Source of the DNA: Arcuatula senhousia
Taxonomy: Eukaryota > Mollusca > Bivalvia > Mytilida > Mytilidae
Direction: 5' to 3'
Assembly (NCBI GenBank): GCA_963971305.1
Contig: OZ020306.1
Span: 54,658,686 to 54,722,685, forward strand
Length of the DNA: 64,000 nt
Below the pieces are notes generated by a model, which searched no databases, was not told the origin of the DNA, and saw only the letters and a program-made list of their open reading frames with translations. The position numbers and the translations under genes are program-made. This document shows, in pieces, positions 46,946 through 58,290 of the stretch. Every line of letters starts with the position of its first letter. Within the stretch, counting starts at the first letter, position 1.

Positions 46946-47148
46946 GCAGGCCTTCAAGAAGAGGTGAAAAACGTCGAGATTACAATCCATTGAGCATGGA
47001 ATTGGCTGTAAACGCTGTCTTGTCTGGTGCCATGAAACCTGTAGAAGCAGCAGCCTTTTACAAAGTTCCTAGAACCACCATCTATCTCCGAATGCAAAAA
47101 CAGATCGTTTCCTCTCTCCGGAAGGAAAAAAAACATGACTTGATCTGA
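46946..47148 (+). CDS. Alternative terminal exon 10, psq domain
   Basis: The acceptor is TTTTTAATAG at 46945 and the split codon gives Gly. A second AG four bases on (46949) would break the frame. It adds 67 residues. A basic SRRGEKRRDYNP leads the psq core at about 12-54, with motif YKVPRTTIYLR (Lys in place of Gly). The tail is Lys-rich. The upstream intron contains a GTCCGT repeat and a poly-A tract. Confidence 0.82.
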
Positions 47149-47667
47149 TTTGAATCCATTTGTAATTGACTGTGGGATATGAACACATTTTTTCTTTTGA
47201 TGGAAGTGATTTTACCTTGTTCACTCAGATATACATTATGGATTCGTTTTTCTCTTGAGATTAGTTAGAGTGCATAGAAAAAAAAATATATATATATATG
47301 TCCTTATTTCTGCAATGGTGCAATTCGGCCAACAGCATCCATTTAAGACTAGACATGCTGTTTTTATCTTTGGATTTTTAATTTGCTGCTGCTCCATGGA
47401 AATTGTGCGACGTATTCATATTCGGCATCTCATTGTCATTTTCTTCGGATATCTATCTCTTCTGCATGGAATATATTTTATTAGTTAATATATTTCGATA
47501 TAAGAAAAAAAAACGTTTGTAAAAAAAAACCTCATTGGTCTTTTGGAAATTGAATCTTGTTTTTTTTTTAATATTTATTTTTATATGATACGTTCTTTTG
47601 TTATTATGTATATAAAAGAAGAATACTAAACTGCCAATAACATGAATCCAACTTTCACCATTTTCAG

Positions 47668-47888
47668 AATACCAAATAGGACAGGACAAAATAGCACAGA
47701 ATAAGTTAAGACGTCCCAAAACCTACACCCCTCAACAACGGATGTTAGCAGTTCATGCAGTGGTGTCTGGGCAATGCACAATTCGTAAAGCTCAGGAACT
47801 GTATGGTGTTCCTAGGTCCACCATTTTTGGTGTTATTTATAGACAGAAAAAGAAACTTGGATTGTTATCCTGTCAGGAGAAAAAGTAG
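47668..47888 (+). CDS. Alternative terminal exon 11, psq domain
   Basis: The acceptor is CCATTTTCAG at 47667 and the split codon gives Glu. It adds 73 residues to TAG 47886-47888. The segment before the domain (about 20 residues) is Gln/Lys-rich. The psq core spans about 22-62 with motif YGVPRSTIFGV, in which the usual basic residue at the end of the recognition helix is Val. AATAAA is at 48034-48039. Confidence 0.82.
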
Positions 47889-48243
47889 AAACCTTAAAAA
47901 TCGGAGAACACATGTTATTGGGACTTTTATACTGAATTTCTTAATTTGAATTGTCTGTTGAAATAGATTATGAATGTTTTCCTAATATGATATTCTTAAT
48001 ACTTACGTTGAAAACTGTAGATTTTTTTTTCAAAATAAACGGTCATTATTGAATAATTTGTTGTTTTCTCTGTGGATATTACTGGGTCTAGCATATAACA
48101 CCCTTTTTCTCATAAATCTAAGATTTTATTTATGACTGATAATGAATTTTGATGGAATTGATATTCCACTTCGTCAAATGAAAAATTAAACTGCTTATGA
48201 TGGGATATTAAACATTTGTGTACATGGAACAATCATATTTAAT

Positions 48244-48935
48244 TATACCCCACGCAACGAAGTTTCGAAGGACTGGTCCGTCCGTCCGTCCATCTGTCCG
48301 TCTGTGATCAAAGTTTGTGATCGCAACTCCTCTTAAACTACTGAACAGAATTTAACGAAACTTGGTATGCAAGAAGTACACTATATGTAGTTGTGCATAT
48401 TACCAGGAATTTATGATCCGCAAATTTTGGTGAGAGTTATGGCCCTTTGGACTTAGAAATTTGCAGAAAATCATGATTACAGTTTGTGAACGCAACTCCT
48501 CTTAAACTACTGAACAGGAACTAACGAAACTTGGTATGCAAGAAGTGCAACATATGTAGTTGTGCATATTACCAGGAATTCATTATCGGCAAATTTTTGT
48601 GGGAGTTATGGTCCTTTGGACTTAGAAATTTTCAGAAAATCATGATTACAGTTTGTGAACCCAACTTCTCTTAAACTACTGAACAGAATTTACAAAACTT
48701 GGTATGCAAGAGGTGCACCCAATGTAGTTGTGCATATTACCAGGAATTTTTTATCTGCAAATTTTTGTGGGAGTTATGGCCTTTGAACTTAGATATTTGA
48801 CATTACTTTGTTACGATATTCAAATACTTGCACATTCACTTTTACAATCATTTAATATCATTGATTCCTGAAGCTCAATACTAATTCATCAAGGATAACA
48901 TTGATAGTCCAATAGCGGAACGCGTGGGGTATGTG
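48244..48935 (+). mobile_element. GTCCGT-family element
   Basis: ACCCCACGCAACG at the left pairs with GCGTGGGGT at the right. GTCCGTCCGTCCATCTGTCC follows the left end. Three units of about 180 bp (GCAACTCCTCTTAAACTACT) form most of the core. Confidence 0.62.
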
Positions 48936-49909
48936 AGCGTGTTCACTAAGGTTCTTTCATTTAAGATAAAAATATAGTAATGGTGATCGTTACTTGACTT
49001 CTAGTGACCTAGTGACTTTTTGGCCAATCGACCATGACACATTATCAGTAATAAAAAGAATCGTTATATCATGTATATAGTTATTCCAAATCATTTTATT
49101 TCATAAGCACCATAGACTCAGTCAGATACAGTTGAGCTAATGTTGAAAATACAAAAAAAATATTTATTAATATAATGTGGTAATAATAAAAAGGACATAT
49201 AAACAACATTGCTAGTTTTCTTCTTTAAGACAGGTTAGATCAGATGGAACTTTTTGTCCCAGGAAATCTTTGATTCTCTTGGAAATAAGCCTTTTTGACG
49301 TATTATTTTTTAATATGTTTGACGTATCCGTTTTTCATATGTAGTGGTTTGGATTGAACCGTTTACAGGAAACAAGCTTTTTTGAACCTGTGACGCAACC
49401 AAAGCAAGTCTATTACAAGAAAATAGGAACTTTCCATATATATATATAGGCCAGTACAAAAGAGTAATGAATATGCATTGAATAGTAGATAAAGTAGAGA
49501 ATTTAGATGTTTGATTACCGTTGTAATTTTGCTTGACTTGCGGTTTAGTTTATGATTGCTATTCAATTGTTTTATGTGTGTGTTTATGTTGTCTGTTTCT
49601 TCATACTGTTCTCGTTCGTGTTAACTGTTCTAGTCTTTGCCCACTTTTGAGATTTTAATGCCAAATCGGCACCTCTCTGTTTCTTCCTAGAAACACCGCT
49701 TCAGATACTGATTTGGGAAATGCTAGCTTGCCTAGCGACTTAACTATCGCAGGTTGACTTCATTTTATTGAACATATAACTCCAAGATCATTGGTTGGAC
49801 ATAGGTTGAAATGTAGAGGGGTTGAGATCATTTATAGAAGACAAATTGAAATTTCAAGCTATTATAGATTAACAGAACTTTAAATCTTGTTAAATTCCTT
49901 ATATTTTAG
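48936..49909 (+). other. Spacer before terminal exon 12
   Basis: It includes a weak relic (49560-49690) of the repeat at 26820-27050. Otherwise featureless. Confidence 0.4.
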
Positions 49910-50112
49910 GTCCTTGGAAAGGATTCGATATTTTTAAGAAAAGAATTGTAAAAAACTATGACAAGCACAAGATGGATTTAGCCATTCACGCCGTTCTGGA
50001 ACAGAAAATGAAGGGAACGGATGCAGCAAAAGTGTATGGCGTTCCTATGTCTACGCTATACAGATTAGCCAAGAAGACTAAAGACTTGAACGAGAAAACG
50101 TTTTATATGTGA
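49910..50112 (+). CDS. Alternative terminal exon 12, psq domain
   Basis: The acceptor is TATATTTTAG at 49909 and the split codon gives Gly. It adds 67 residues to TGA 50110-50112. A basic FKKRIVKNYD lead is followed by KMDLAIHAVL and the helix motif YGVPMSTLYRL. Met-Ser and Leu in place of Arg-Arg and Ile define a subtype shared only with exon 13. The exon lacks the usual Arg at the helix end. Confidence 0.82.
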
Positions 50113-50704
50113 AGTTGAGCATCATTTCAAATGCAGTATAAACAATCAAACAACGAGCAAGATGAACTTTTTAAACTGGTGGGACTATCTTTTTTTGGAT
50201 GTTTTGGATGTTTTGAATTGATGGACTGTCGATGGCTACTATTTTAGTACAGTTAATTGTGCTTTGTATTTTGTATGTTTGTTGTGTTTGAAGTTTGTTC
50301 AGTTTGTAAATATAGAACCCCTTCATTGACATTATTTTATAATATTATTTGATCGGTATTTTTGAAAGCATTGAAGATTAATTTATTATTTTGTGTCCAT
50401 TTGTTTTTTTTTATGTAACTGGTGGTTATTATCTGTTCGTCATTTTCTCGTTTGGTGTTAAAGTGTACACAAATAAGTGTGTTAGATTTCTATCCACACA
50501 AACAATTGGATTTATTATTTAATATTGGATTAAAAAGGTTTAAAATAAAAAAAAAAGTATTCGATTTCTTTAAGAAATGTCCCCAAAGCTTATTTCCGTA
50601 TTTTGTCGTTGACCACAAATCATGTGGTGAATGTTTGAAGGCAATGATAATGGTTTTCCTTGCTTTTTCATCTTTATCTATCTAACTGTTTGTTCCTGTT
50701 GCAG

Positions 50705-50871
50705 GTCCCAGGATGTATCGTCGGTATGACATGTCAACTATGGATTTGGCCCTCCAAGCTGTTATGTCTGGCTCTATAACTGGCAAAAAGGCTGCTCATA
50801 AATTTGGTGTCCCGGTTTCCACACTTTACAAAAAATGGAAGAATATGTACACTAAAAAGTTTGATGACTAG
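50705..50871 (+). CDS. Alternative terminal exon 13, psq domain (shortest end)
   Basis: The acceptor is CTGTTGCAG at 50704 and the split codon gives Gly. It adds only 55 residues to TAG 50869-50871, so the end is little more than the domain. The core starts YRRYDMSTMDLALQAVM and contains FGVPVSTLYKKW. The MDLA and STLY positions pair it with exon 12, 0.6 kb upstream, and both begin Gly-Pro. AATAAA is at 51033-51038. Confidence 0.83.
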
Positions 50872-51240
50872 TTCTGCTCTTTGCTTTCCACATTACGAGA
50901 AGACTTGAGATTGAAACCATTTAGAAAATGATGTATTGTCTAATTGGTCATAACTGTAAAATATCTTGGACAAAAGTGACCCTGGAAATAAGAAACCATT
51001 GAAATTTGACTGATTTCGTGAATATATTGTATAATAAATTTTGATTTATGTATAGTATTAAAAACTAAATCTAAGCGTGTTTTGTGTACGGTACTTTCGG
51101 GTTGACAAGGTTTATGTCTTTGGTTGCAAGATTAGTCTTTAAAAGCCAAAACGCTGCTGTTTGAAGTGTGATACTAATTTTTGCTATGAATCACTATATG
51201 ATTTGAAGTCCTATCTCAAGGTCTGCTTTGGCTTTTTCAG

Positions 51241-51425
51241 ATTTTTCTGGTCGTAAACCTGGTAGAAAATACACACAAGAGCAGCTGAATATGGCAATAG
51301 CTCGAGTTGCCGCTGGTGAATTGACACCAACCCAGGCATCCCGGATGTACGATGTGCCACGGAGAACCATCGGAACCAATGTTCAGAGACTATTGAAGAA
51401 ATATCAGACCAATCTTAATCCCTAA
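51241..51425 (+). CDS. Alternative terminal exon 14, psq domain
   Basis: The acceptor is TGGCTTTTTCAG at 51240 and the split codon gives Asp. It adds 61 residues. GRKPGRKYTQ leads into the psq core at about 11-53, with motif YDVPRRTIGTN (Asp in place of Gly). The Pro-Arg-Arg-Thr-Ile-Gly string echoes exon 2. AATAAA at 51527-51532 lies about 100 bases past the stop. Confidence 0.84.
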
Positions 51426-51910
51426 ACTAGAAAAGATGGAATTCACTTGGATCAGAAATATCTCTTGATTATTAGGATGATCATTCAATTATAAAATGAA
51501 TTCTACTACATGTTATAAATCAATTTAATAAAGTTGAAAGAAATACTTTAGTCTCTGAAAAATAGCTGCATCAAGAGAAGCCTGTCATTGACAAATATTT
51601 ACTGGATAAAACGGATCGAAATGAGGCATGACGAAAACAGACTCTGCTTTCACTTCTTGACTAGTTAAACTTGTATTTTATTCTTCTTATATGTCTTGTC
51701 ATATTATTGTTTTGGTTCTTTCATATTGGTTTTTGGTTGGTCCTTCGTTGTTAAACAGTTCATTAATGGGTGTCTTTTTGATTTGCTAAAATCAAAATAT
51801 TATTTGATTATGGTCTAAATGTGTAACTTAACCTTATATTGCCGCTTTGCTTGTTCTGTGTAAAGTAAAATTAATACATAGTTTAATTGAATAGTTTTAT
51901 ACTAGTTTAC

Positions 51911-52275
51911 CTCCGTCCATCCGCAACAAAACTTGCTCAGCAACTTCATATCGCATTAACTTAAGTTTTGGTATTATATGGCTTCAGTATGAAGTCCTTT
52001 ATCGCGAGTCTGTCAGATATCTTAACTCCCTGTTTACCAGCTGAGTTAATTTTCAAAATTTCTGGTCAATTGTTGAAAATTTGGTAGGAGTTTTCTCAGA
52101 GAAAACCACTATTCATCACAGGGACTTGACATTAAGATATAAAGTATATGAGTTCAGAATGGGGTCCCTTATTTGAAGTATCGAAATTAAGTCGGTTAGA
52201 TATTTACTTCCTGTTTACCGACACAGTTAATATTGGGAGGAACGGGGTTATACTGAGTGAGCAATAGCTCAGATT
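51911..52275 (+). repeat. Decayed GTCCGT-type repeat
   Basis: TCCGTCCATCCGCAACA opens two poorly kept units (ACTTCCTGTTTACC occurs twice). The segment ends in TGAGTGAGCAATAGCTCA, a small hairpin. Confidence 0.45.
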
Positions 52276-52550
52276 CGTTAACCATTCAGTCAAAGTAAAG
52301 TCTGATTCTTATTGATTGTTATGTTTCTTATTGCACCATTTATGCTGTACAGCTGTAGCTAATTTATCATTACTAGTGAAAAGAAAATAAGCATGCTGTT
52401 TAGTAGAGACTGGTAAAACTTTTCAATGTGCATTTCATAGCTTTAGCTGACATTTATGTTACTTAAATAGTATAGAAATAGGTGGTGAACTCAGAAAAGT
52501 GGAAAACATCTCGTGATATTATGTACAAAAATGTTTTTAAATCTTTACAG

Positions 52551-52759
52551 AGATGATGTACGACAAGAGTATGAAAAGAGTAGAACCACGGAAACAATAC
52601 ACCATGTACAACCAAGACTCGTTAGAACGAGCTATCCAGCTGGTCAAATCCAAAACTATATCTAGCTACAAAGCTGCCGACTTATATGGTGTTTCTAGAT
52701 CTACTATTTTGTATAGGATTAAAAAGGAGGAAGAAAAATTCGGCTTGAAAAAATCTTGA
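52551..52759 (+). CDS. Alternative terminal exon 15, psq domain
   Basis: The acceptor is AATCTTTACAG at 52550 and the split codon gives Glu. An alternative AG two bases on would break the frame. It adds 69 residues, with the psq core at about 16-58. The start of the domain is QYTMYNQDSLERAI and the helix motif is YGVSRSTILYR, where Ser replaces the near-invariant Pro. The C-terminus is Lys/Glu-rich. AATAAA is at 52868-52873. Confidence 0.82.
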
Positions 52760-53167
52760 TTAAAGAAATTGCTGTTTGCTCTCATTAGAATGATGAACAA
52801 TTCTTACAAATGGAAAAATATTTTCTCAAGGCTTGACTGTTATCCACATGTTATGTGTAATATGATTAATAAAGGTCAAATAATTTTATGGCAATTGTTA
52901 TTCTTTGCTCATAATTAGCTAAAATCATTTTTTTGTTGTTCGAAAGTGATGTAGATTAGCTTTGTATTATTTTAATAAACGAACAGAAATTGAAGGAGAA
53001 TGGTTTCTTGAAAAGAAGGGGGGTGAAACTTGAGCAAGAGGGTCCTTAAAATCTTTGTTGTTTGACTGGTCATTATGTTTTTATTTGATTAGACGCTTAA
53101 CTTAGGTCTTGAGGTAATTTTAGAGATAAAATTCTTAATGACACGTTAAAATTTTTACGTCTTTCAG

Positions 53168-53337
53168 TTCCGGTATGGATGACAGATCGATCTCTTGGTT
53201 TTCATCATGCTATCATGGCTGCTACGACGGGTCAAATGTCCCAACGTCAAGCTGCCAAAGTGTTTGGAGTTCCACGAGCCACACTGTCTCGAAAAATTAG
53301 AAATTTGAAAAAGAATTCTGACGGTGATAACAAATGA
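53168..53337 (+). CDS. Alternative terminal exon 16, psq domain
   Basis: The acceptor is ACGTCTTTCAG at 53167 and the split codon gives Val. It adds 56 residues to TGA 53335-53337. The lead lacks the basic cluster (PVWMTDRS) and the first helix is unusual (GFHHAIMAATTG). The second half is canonical: SQRQAAKVFGVPRATLSRK. It is probably functional, with modified N-terminal contacts. AATAAA occurs at 53468-53473. Confidence 0.8.
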
Positions 53338-53980
53338 CGTGCATAACTCATTGAAAATGTGTGTATGGAAATTCTTTTCTGGGATCTTAACTGGAAATAC
53401 TTTTCTGGGATCTTCACTGGAAATACTTTTCTGGGATCTAAACAACTGACAAATATACTGATCAGTAAATAAATGTAAAACCTTGATACTTTCTTGATTA
53501 CGTTTGTCAGCTGGACATAAAGAGTTACTCGAGTTAAGGTCATTTATACCTTGGACTTTGTTATGTCTTAGTGAGGTCTTGTAAGAAATGTTGTTAGACC
53601 ATTGTATGTTTCATAGACACAGTTTTTATCGTTTCAAGTTGAGCTCTGGTTTCTTTAAATATCATTGATTGTTATATAAATCGGATATTCAAAATGTTTA
53701 AATGATTTTTAATGGAGGATTCGATTATTCAAATATTGTTATTTGCTTGTAAACTACTGTGACTGTACTTAAAATAGTGGGCATCAGTTTTTGTCGATAA
53801 AATTTACATTTTTGTATTAATCAATTTTTGTTCTAACAAAGTCGTCAAATGTATGTATGAAATCAAATTTGCCGATGGTTTCGAACGAAAATTACTTATT
53901 GTGTTTTTTTTCTGCTTTAATTACTCAGGTTTTCCAGTCATGCGTCTATTAACTTTCCTCAATACTTGCTATCATTGCAG

Positions 53981-54183
53981 CCATAAAACCAAGGCGAAAT
54001 CGAGGCTATGACCCTAAAGATTTGGAAGCAGCAGTGGAACAAGTTTTGAGGAAGGAAATGTCGCAAAATCAGGCTTCAAGAATATACGGCGTTCCTCAGC
54101 AGACAATTTCTTTGAGAATATGCAAGTTAAGAGAAAGGAGAGAAAAAGTCATTGATGAGTTTCCGAAAAAAGTATCATGGTAG
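53981..54183 (+). CDS. Alternative terminal exon 17, psq domain ending in a minisatellite
   Basis: The acceptor is CTATCATTGCAG at 53980 and the split codon gives Ala. It adds 67 residues. Basic KPRRNRGYDP precedes a core at about 11-53 with motif YGVPQQTISLR. It is the first of the exons with Gln after Val-Pro. The last residues (VSW) and the TAG stop lie inside the first unit of a 21-bp tandem repeat that continues to 54310, so the stop codon belongs to the repeat. AATAAA is at 54536-54541. Confidence 0.83.
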
Positions 54184-54310
54184 TGTAAAACAGTATCATG
54201 GTAGTGTAAAACAGTATCATGGTAGTGTAAAAAAGGATCATTGTAGTGTAAAAAAGTATCATGGTAGTGTAAAAAAGGATCATGGTAGTGTAAAAAAGGA
54301 TCATTGTAGT
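54171..54310 (+). repeat. 21-bp tandem repeat, 6.7 copies
   Basis: The unit is AGTATCATGGTAGTGTAAAAC, with AGGATCATTG variants. It begins within the last codons of terminal exon 17 and supplies its stop. Both strands are open through it, which explains the spurious overlapping frames. Confidence 0.85.
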
Positions 54311-54599
54311 GCTTTGTTCTTTGTGATTGATTCTTATTCCATTTTAGAATAACGACATTGTGAATATTCATATATTTCATTTTTTAAAAGAAATATCTTT
54401 CATTTTCATTTATATATTTAATTTTAAAGAAATATATCACTTTTACATGTAGCTATTCTATGAGTTCGGAGTGTACAGATTAATGTAAATATTTTCAAAT
54501 TTAACTTGGAGGACATTATTTTTATTCGTTTTTGGAATAAAATTGAATATAGTTATTGTTGCACAATCATTTTCATGCATTATGTTTTCATTCACTTAT

Positions 54600-55241
54600 A
54601 AGCGGGAGTGAACTCGTGTGCTCCGGAGAGGTTTGCAGTTCTGCTTATTGTACATATTGTCACGTAGACCAAGTCCAGTAAAGGGCTCTGTGGTGACAAA
54701 CCTACATCTGTAATAGCGAGCATAGCTCGCAAGCGGGCACGAAGTGCCCGCTCGAGCGGAGAGCTCTACGGTATTTGTTTCCGCGAGAAATTTGCTAATG
54801 CTGATTTAGATTTTTTATGGTCCGGAAAGGGTTATTATTTTTACAGGTCCGGAGTGAATGTTAGAATAATTTATAAGAAAAGAAATAATGCTTAAAAAAA
54901 TAATAAATTGCGTTTTTTACAAGAAAATAATATTCTTAAAATAATAAATACACATAAGCTGCTCGTTTCGTCTTGGTTATATGCACGTACGAAACTAACG
55001 TGTCTCGAAGCTTAATCGCCCCATACCATCTCGCCCCAAAATAAGCAAATGGAAATATTGGAAATTAAATGATAGCGATATCCCTGAATGTCGACATTTA
55101 GAAAAAAAACGTAGTCCCTTTTAGCTATGCTCGCATTTAGGCAATGCCTACTCCATATTAATCTTAATACAGTGATGCTATCGCTATGGCGAATCTTGAC
55201 CAACGATCAAAAATAATTACGTCTGAAGCTGACAGCTTTAA
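54600..55241. repeat. Hairpin-rich repeat of unknown type
   Basis: GCGAGCATAGCTCGC and AGCGGGCACGAAGTGCCCGCT are consecutive perfect hairpins near 54715-54753. Weaker relatives, such as TAGGCAATGCCTA, occur at 55137-55149. The borders are not clear. GAA loops recall the ends of the GTCCGT elements. Confidence 0.5.
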
Positions 55242-55913
55242 AGGCATATTGTCTACGGCAAACTCATTTTTTTACCCCTCAATTTTTTGGTGTCAATTAG
55301 ACCGAAATGCTATAAAATGAATATTGAAAAACAAATTTGCTACAAATTTTGCCTCAAAAGTAGTTTATTTTGATCAAAATAGCTCGACAATATTGATTGA
55401 TATTTTATTTACCTGCACTACGTCACATTGACACAGATTTAGACTGAGTAGTTTTAACACGGACACTAATCGGAATCTCGAGTTTTGTCCCCGAATACAT
55501 TGATATGTTGAAAAAATACCGATATTTTTCGTGTTTACCTTTTAAATAACATTCAAAACTTAATACAGGCAATAATTGTCAGTTTTATTCATTAAGTAGC
55601 TCTAATATTCGGTTGCCGTTTAAATTTTCTTCGGAGCTAAAACTTCGAGAAACAGATTATGCACCACGTGCAAGAACTATTGAAGTTTTCAACCAAAGAA
55701 AGTATAGTGCGCATGCTTACAGCTCATCTACATCTCATGAATATGAATTTTTGTAAAGCTTTACAAATATTATTTATTTTTCAATTTTTGAAGTAATAAA
55801 GAACCCTAGTGGTATTTTGAAAGTTTGTATCTTTCTAAATAAACAAAACGAATAGTCTGACGACAATTTTTTGGTTTTACAAAAAAATATTTTTTCGCAG
55901 ACAATATGCCTTT
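55242..55913. mobile_element. 672-bp TTAA MITE
   Basis: The terminal inverted repeats are AGGCATATTGTCT and AGACAATATGCCT, with TTAA at 55238-55241 and 55914-55917. It is AT-rich and has no transposase. It lies between terminal exons 17 and 18. Confidence 0.74.
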
Positions 55914-56631
55914 AATAGATATAACAAAATTATGCCTCAATCACTTATCAGATATCATCATATGTAGTTACTGTCATGAAACGAATCAAAGTTTATTGCA
56001 AAGTTTTACGAGCCATGGAAGCAGAGAACATTCATGCAATATTTTGGCAGTCAAGATTTTTTTCCACGAATGTGCAATTTATTCCCAATATTAGTAAAAT
56101 AATAAAATTATGCCCACGATCTTAGTACGTTCGCAGCATTATATTTTGGTCGTTTAACAAAGAAATGTTTCTTGGCTAAAATGGTGGCCTATTGCTTGTT
56201 CATTTGTATTCCTATGGTTTTATATGAGACGGGCACGTCTTAATAAGTAGATTCTGAAACAACATTACAAACTCTTTGTAGTTGTGTATTTAACATCTAA
56301 TCATTCCTGTTGATTTTCACAAACGAAGACTGTTGATTTTCACAAACGAAGACTAAGAGTAAATCAATTGTGAGGATTGAAGATACACAGTTTTCTTTGT
56401 TTCTCTTGTCGAATATGAAATGGGAAAAGATGGATTTATCCCTCTTTTAGATCCCTAAAATTTACTAATTATTTGTCTATATAACATTTATTTTCAAATC
56501 CCATTTTTGGTTAAAGTCTGAAATTTGAAGAACAATTGGAAGCCTATAAGTAAAGCTTTATCTTAAGGTGGTGGCTCTGTAACAAGGCTGCATGCACAAC
56601 TTCTTTACCTTCACCTTTTCTTGTGTTTCAG

Positions 56632-56837
56632 ACTTTTTGTCTATGATGTGGAGAAAACGTAAACAGAGGGACTATAGTCCTGAAAAGCTGGACGAGGCTG
56701 TGAAGGCTGTTCTTGATGGCCGGCTGTCTCAGAACAGAGCAGCACAGCAGTATGGAGTACCACAATCTACCATCTCCACACGAATTTCAAAACTTGCTGC
56801 TGGAAAACCGCTGTTGCCCCCTTTGTTTCGGAAATAA
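56632..56837 (+). CDS. Alternative terminal exon 18, psq domain
   Basis: The acceptor is TGTGTTTCAG at 56631 and the split codon gives Asp. It adds 68 residues. WRKRKQRDYSPEKL leads the psq core at about 14-56, with motif YGVPQSTISTR. The end is hydrophobic and Pro-rich (PLLPPLF). It resembles exon 19 most closely. It is followed by a decayed psq copy about 0.5 kb downstream. Confidence 0.84.
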
Positions 56838-57301
56838 ACATTTTCTCTCTTAAGGACGAAGATGAGACATTTTCTTGAAGACATGTTAAAATTCTCCTTG
56901 TAACACTATTCAATGAAAATATTCTAAAAAAAATGCATAATTGAACTTATGTTATAATAACCAATGTAGACATTCACCCTGTAACATAATTCTGACCTGG
57001 TCACTAAAAAATCTCTGTAACAAATTTACCAAGGAAACAATGTGTGTATATTTTCCTTTTCACACAATTAACATGAGACCAATGTAAATAGTCTCACTGT
57101 AGCAAAACTAACCTAGAACCAAAATGGAAGATATATATTTAATCTTATAACATATTTGACAAGGAACCAATGCTAATATTTTACCTTTGACATATTTCAC
57201 AAGGGACCAATGTCAACAGTCCCCTATAACATAATTCAGAAAAGACTGTTACCCTTATAACACCATGTAACAAATAAGTTCTTATCATGTCCCTTTAAAA
57301 A

Positions 57302-57452
57302 CAATATGAACATCGAATCAAGAATAAGGTTGACATAGGACAGGCTGTCAAATCTAGAATTATTTCTCATAAAAAAGGCTGCTCAGGTTATTGGAGTTTC
57401 TAAGTTACTTATCACCACTATAATTACTATGTTGAAATATCATTCTCATTAA
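57302..57452 (+). pseudogene. Decayed or frameshifted psq terminal exon
   Basis: One frame reads GQAVKSRIISHKK, and the next frame continues AAQVIGVSKLLITTII to a TAA at 57450-57452. Together they follow the psq pattern of a helix, a Lys-Ala-Ala second helix, then GV(P/S)xxTI. The frames differ by one base at a run of six A (57371-57376). Either the copy is dead or the run is a sequencing error. The array's phase has no clear acceptor upstream and the recognition helix is degenerate, so decay is more likely. Confidence 0.55.
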
Positions 57453-57579
57453 AGAAATCGACCAAAAACATGAATCACTTATTTGTCAAAATAGAGGAGT
57501 TATACAATTAAATTTAAGCCCTCATTTAATGATTTGTTTTTCTTCTCGTGTATTTTCTTGTAATGCTATGTTTTGTATG

Positions 57580-58290
57580 TCCTCGCGACGACATGTCGGG
57601 GGGCATTAAGTTTTACTCATGTCCGTCCGTCCGTTCGTACGATTTTCCGCCAAGCTTTTCTCAGAAACCATACATGACAATGAATTCAAACTTGGTAGGA
57701 TGGTTCAGTATGACAAACTGTACCTCCTAAGCGGTGTATGACATCTACTTCCTGTTTTGGACTTAGGCCGATATAAAATATTTGAACATGACTATGGAAA
57801 TTTCCGTCAAGCTTTTCTCAGAAACCCTACATGAGAAAGATTTAAAACTTAGTAGGATGGTTCATTGTGACAAACTGTACGTCCTAGGCGATTTTCAGAT
57901 CTGTTGGGCATCTACTGTCTGTTTGGGACGTAGGCCGATGTGAAAATATATGAACATGACTATGAAAATTTCCGTCAAGCTTTTCTCAGAAACCCTACAT
58001 GAGAAAGATTTAAAACTTAGTAGGATGGTTCATTGTGACAAACTGTACGTCCTAGGCGGTTTTGAGACCTGTCAGGCATCTACTTTCTCTTTGGGACTTA
58101 GGCCGATGTGAAAATATATGAACATGACAATGAAAATTTCCGTCCGGCTTTCCTCTCTGAAACCGTACATGAGAATGATTTGAAACTTGGTAGATGGTTT
58201 ATCATGACAAACTGTACGTTCTTGTTCTTATTAATTTTCAGACCTGTCAGACATCTACTTCCTGTTTTGGCTAGCGGGGGCATGGCCACC
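57580..58290 (+). repeat. GTCCGT-family element
   Basis: CTCGCGACGACATGTCGGGG is followed by GTCCGTCCGTCCGTTCG and four units of about 170 bp (TCAAGCTTTTCTCAGAAACC, ACATCTACTTCCTG). It belongs to the family whose broken copy surrounds the nested transposons at 33-40 kb. Confidence 0.62.

Noticed and set aside
54096..54380. Overlapping open frames on both strands with His-Tyr-His-Asp or Val-Lys-Tyr-His-Gly repeats
   Set aside because: They are produced by the 21-bp tandem repeat, whose length is a multiple of three and which lacks stops in some frames.
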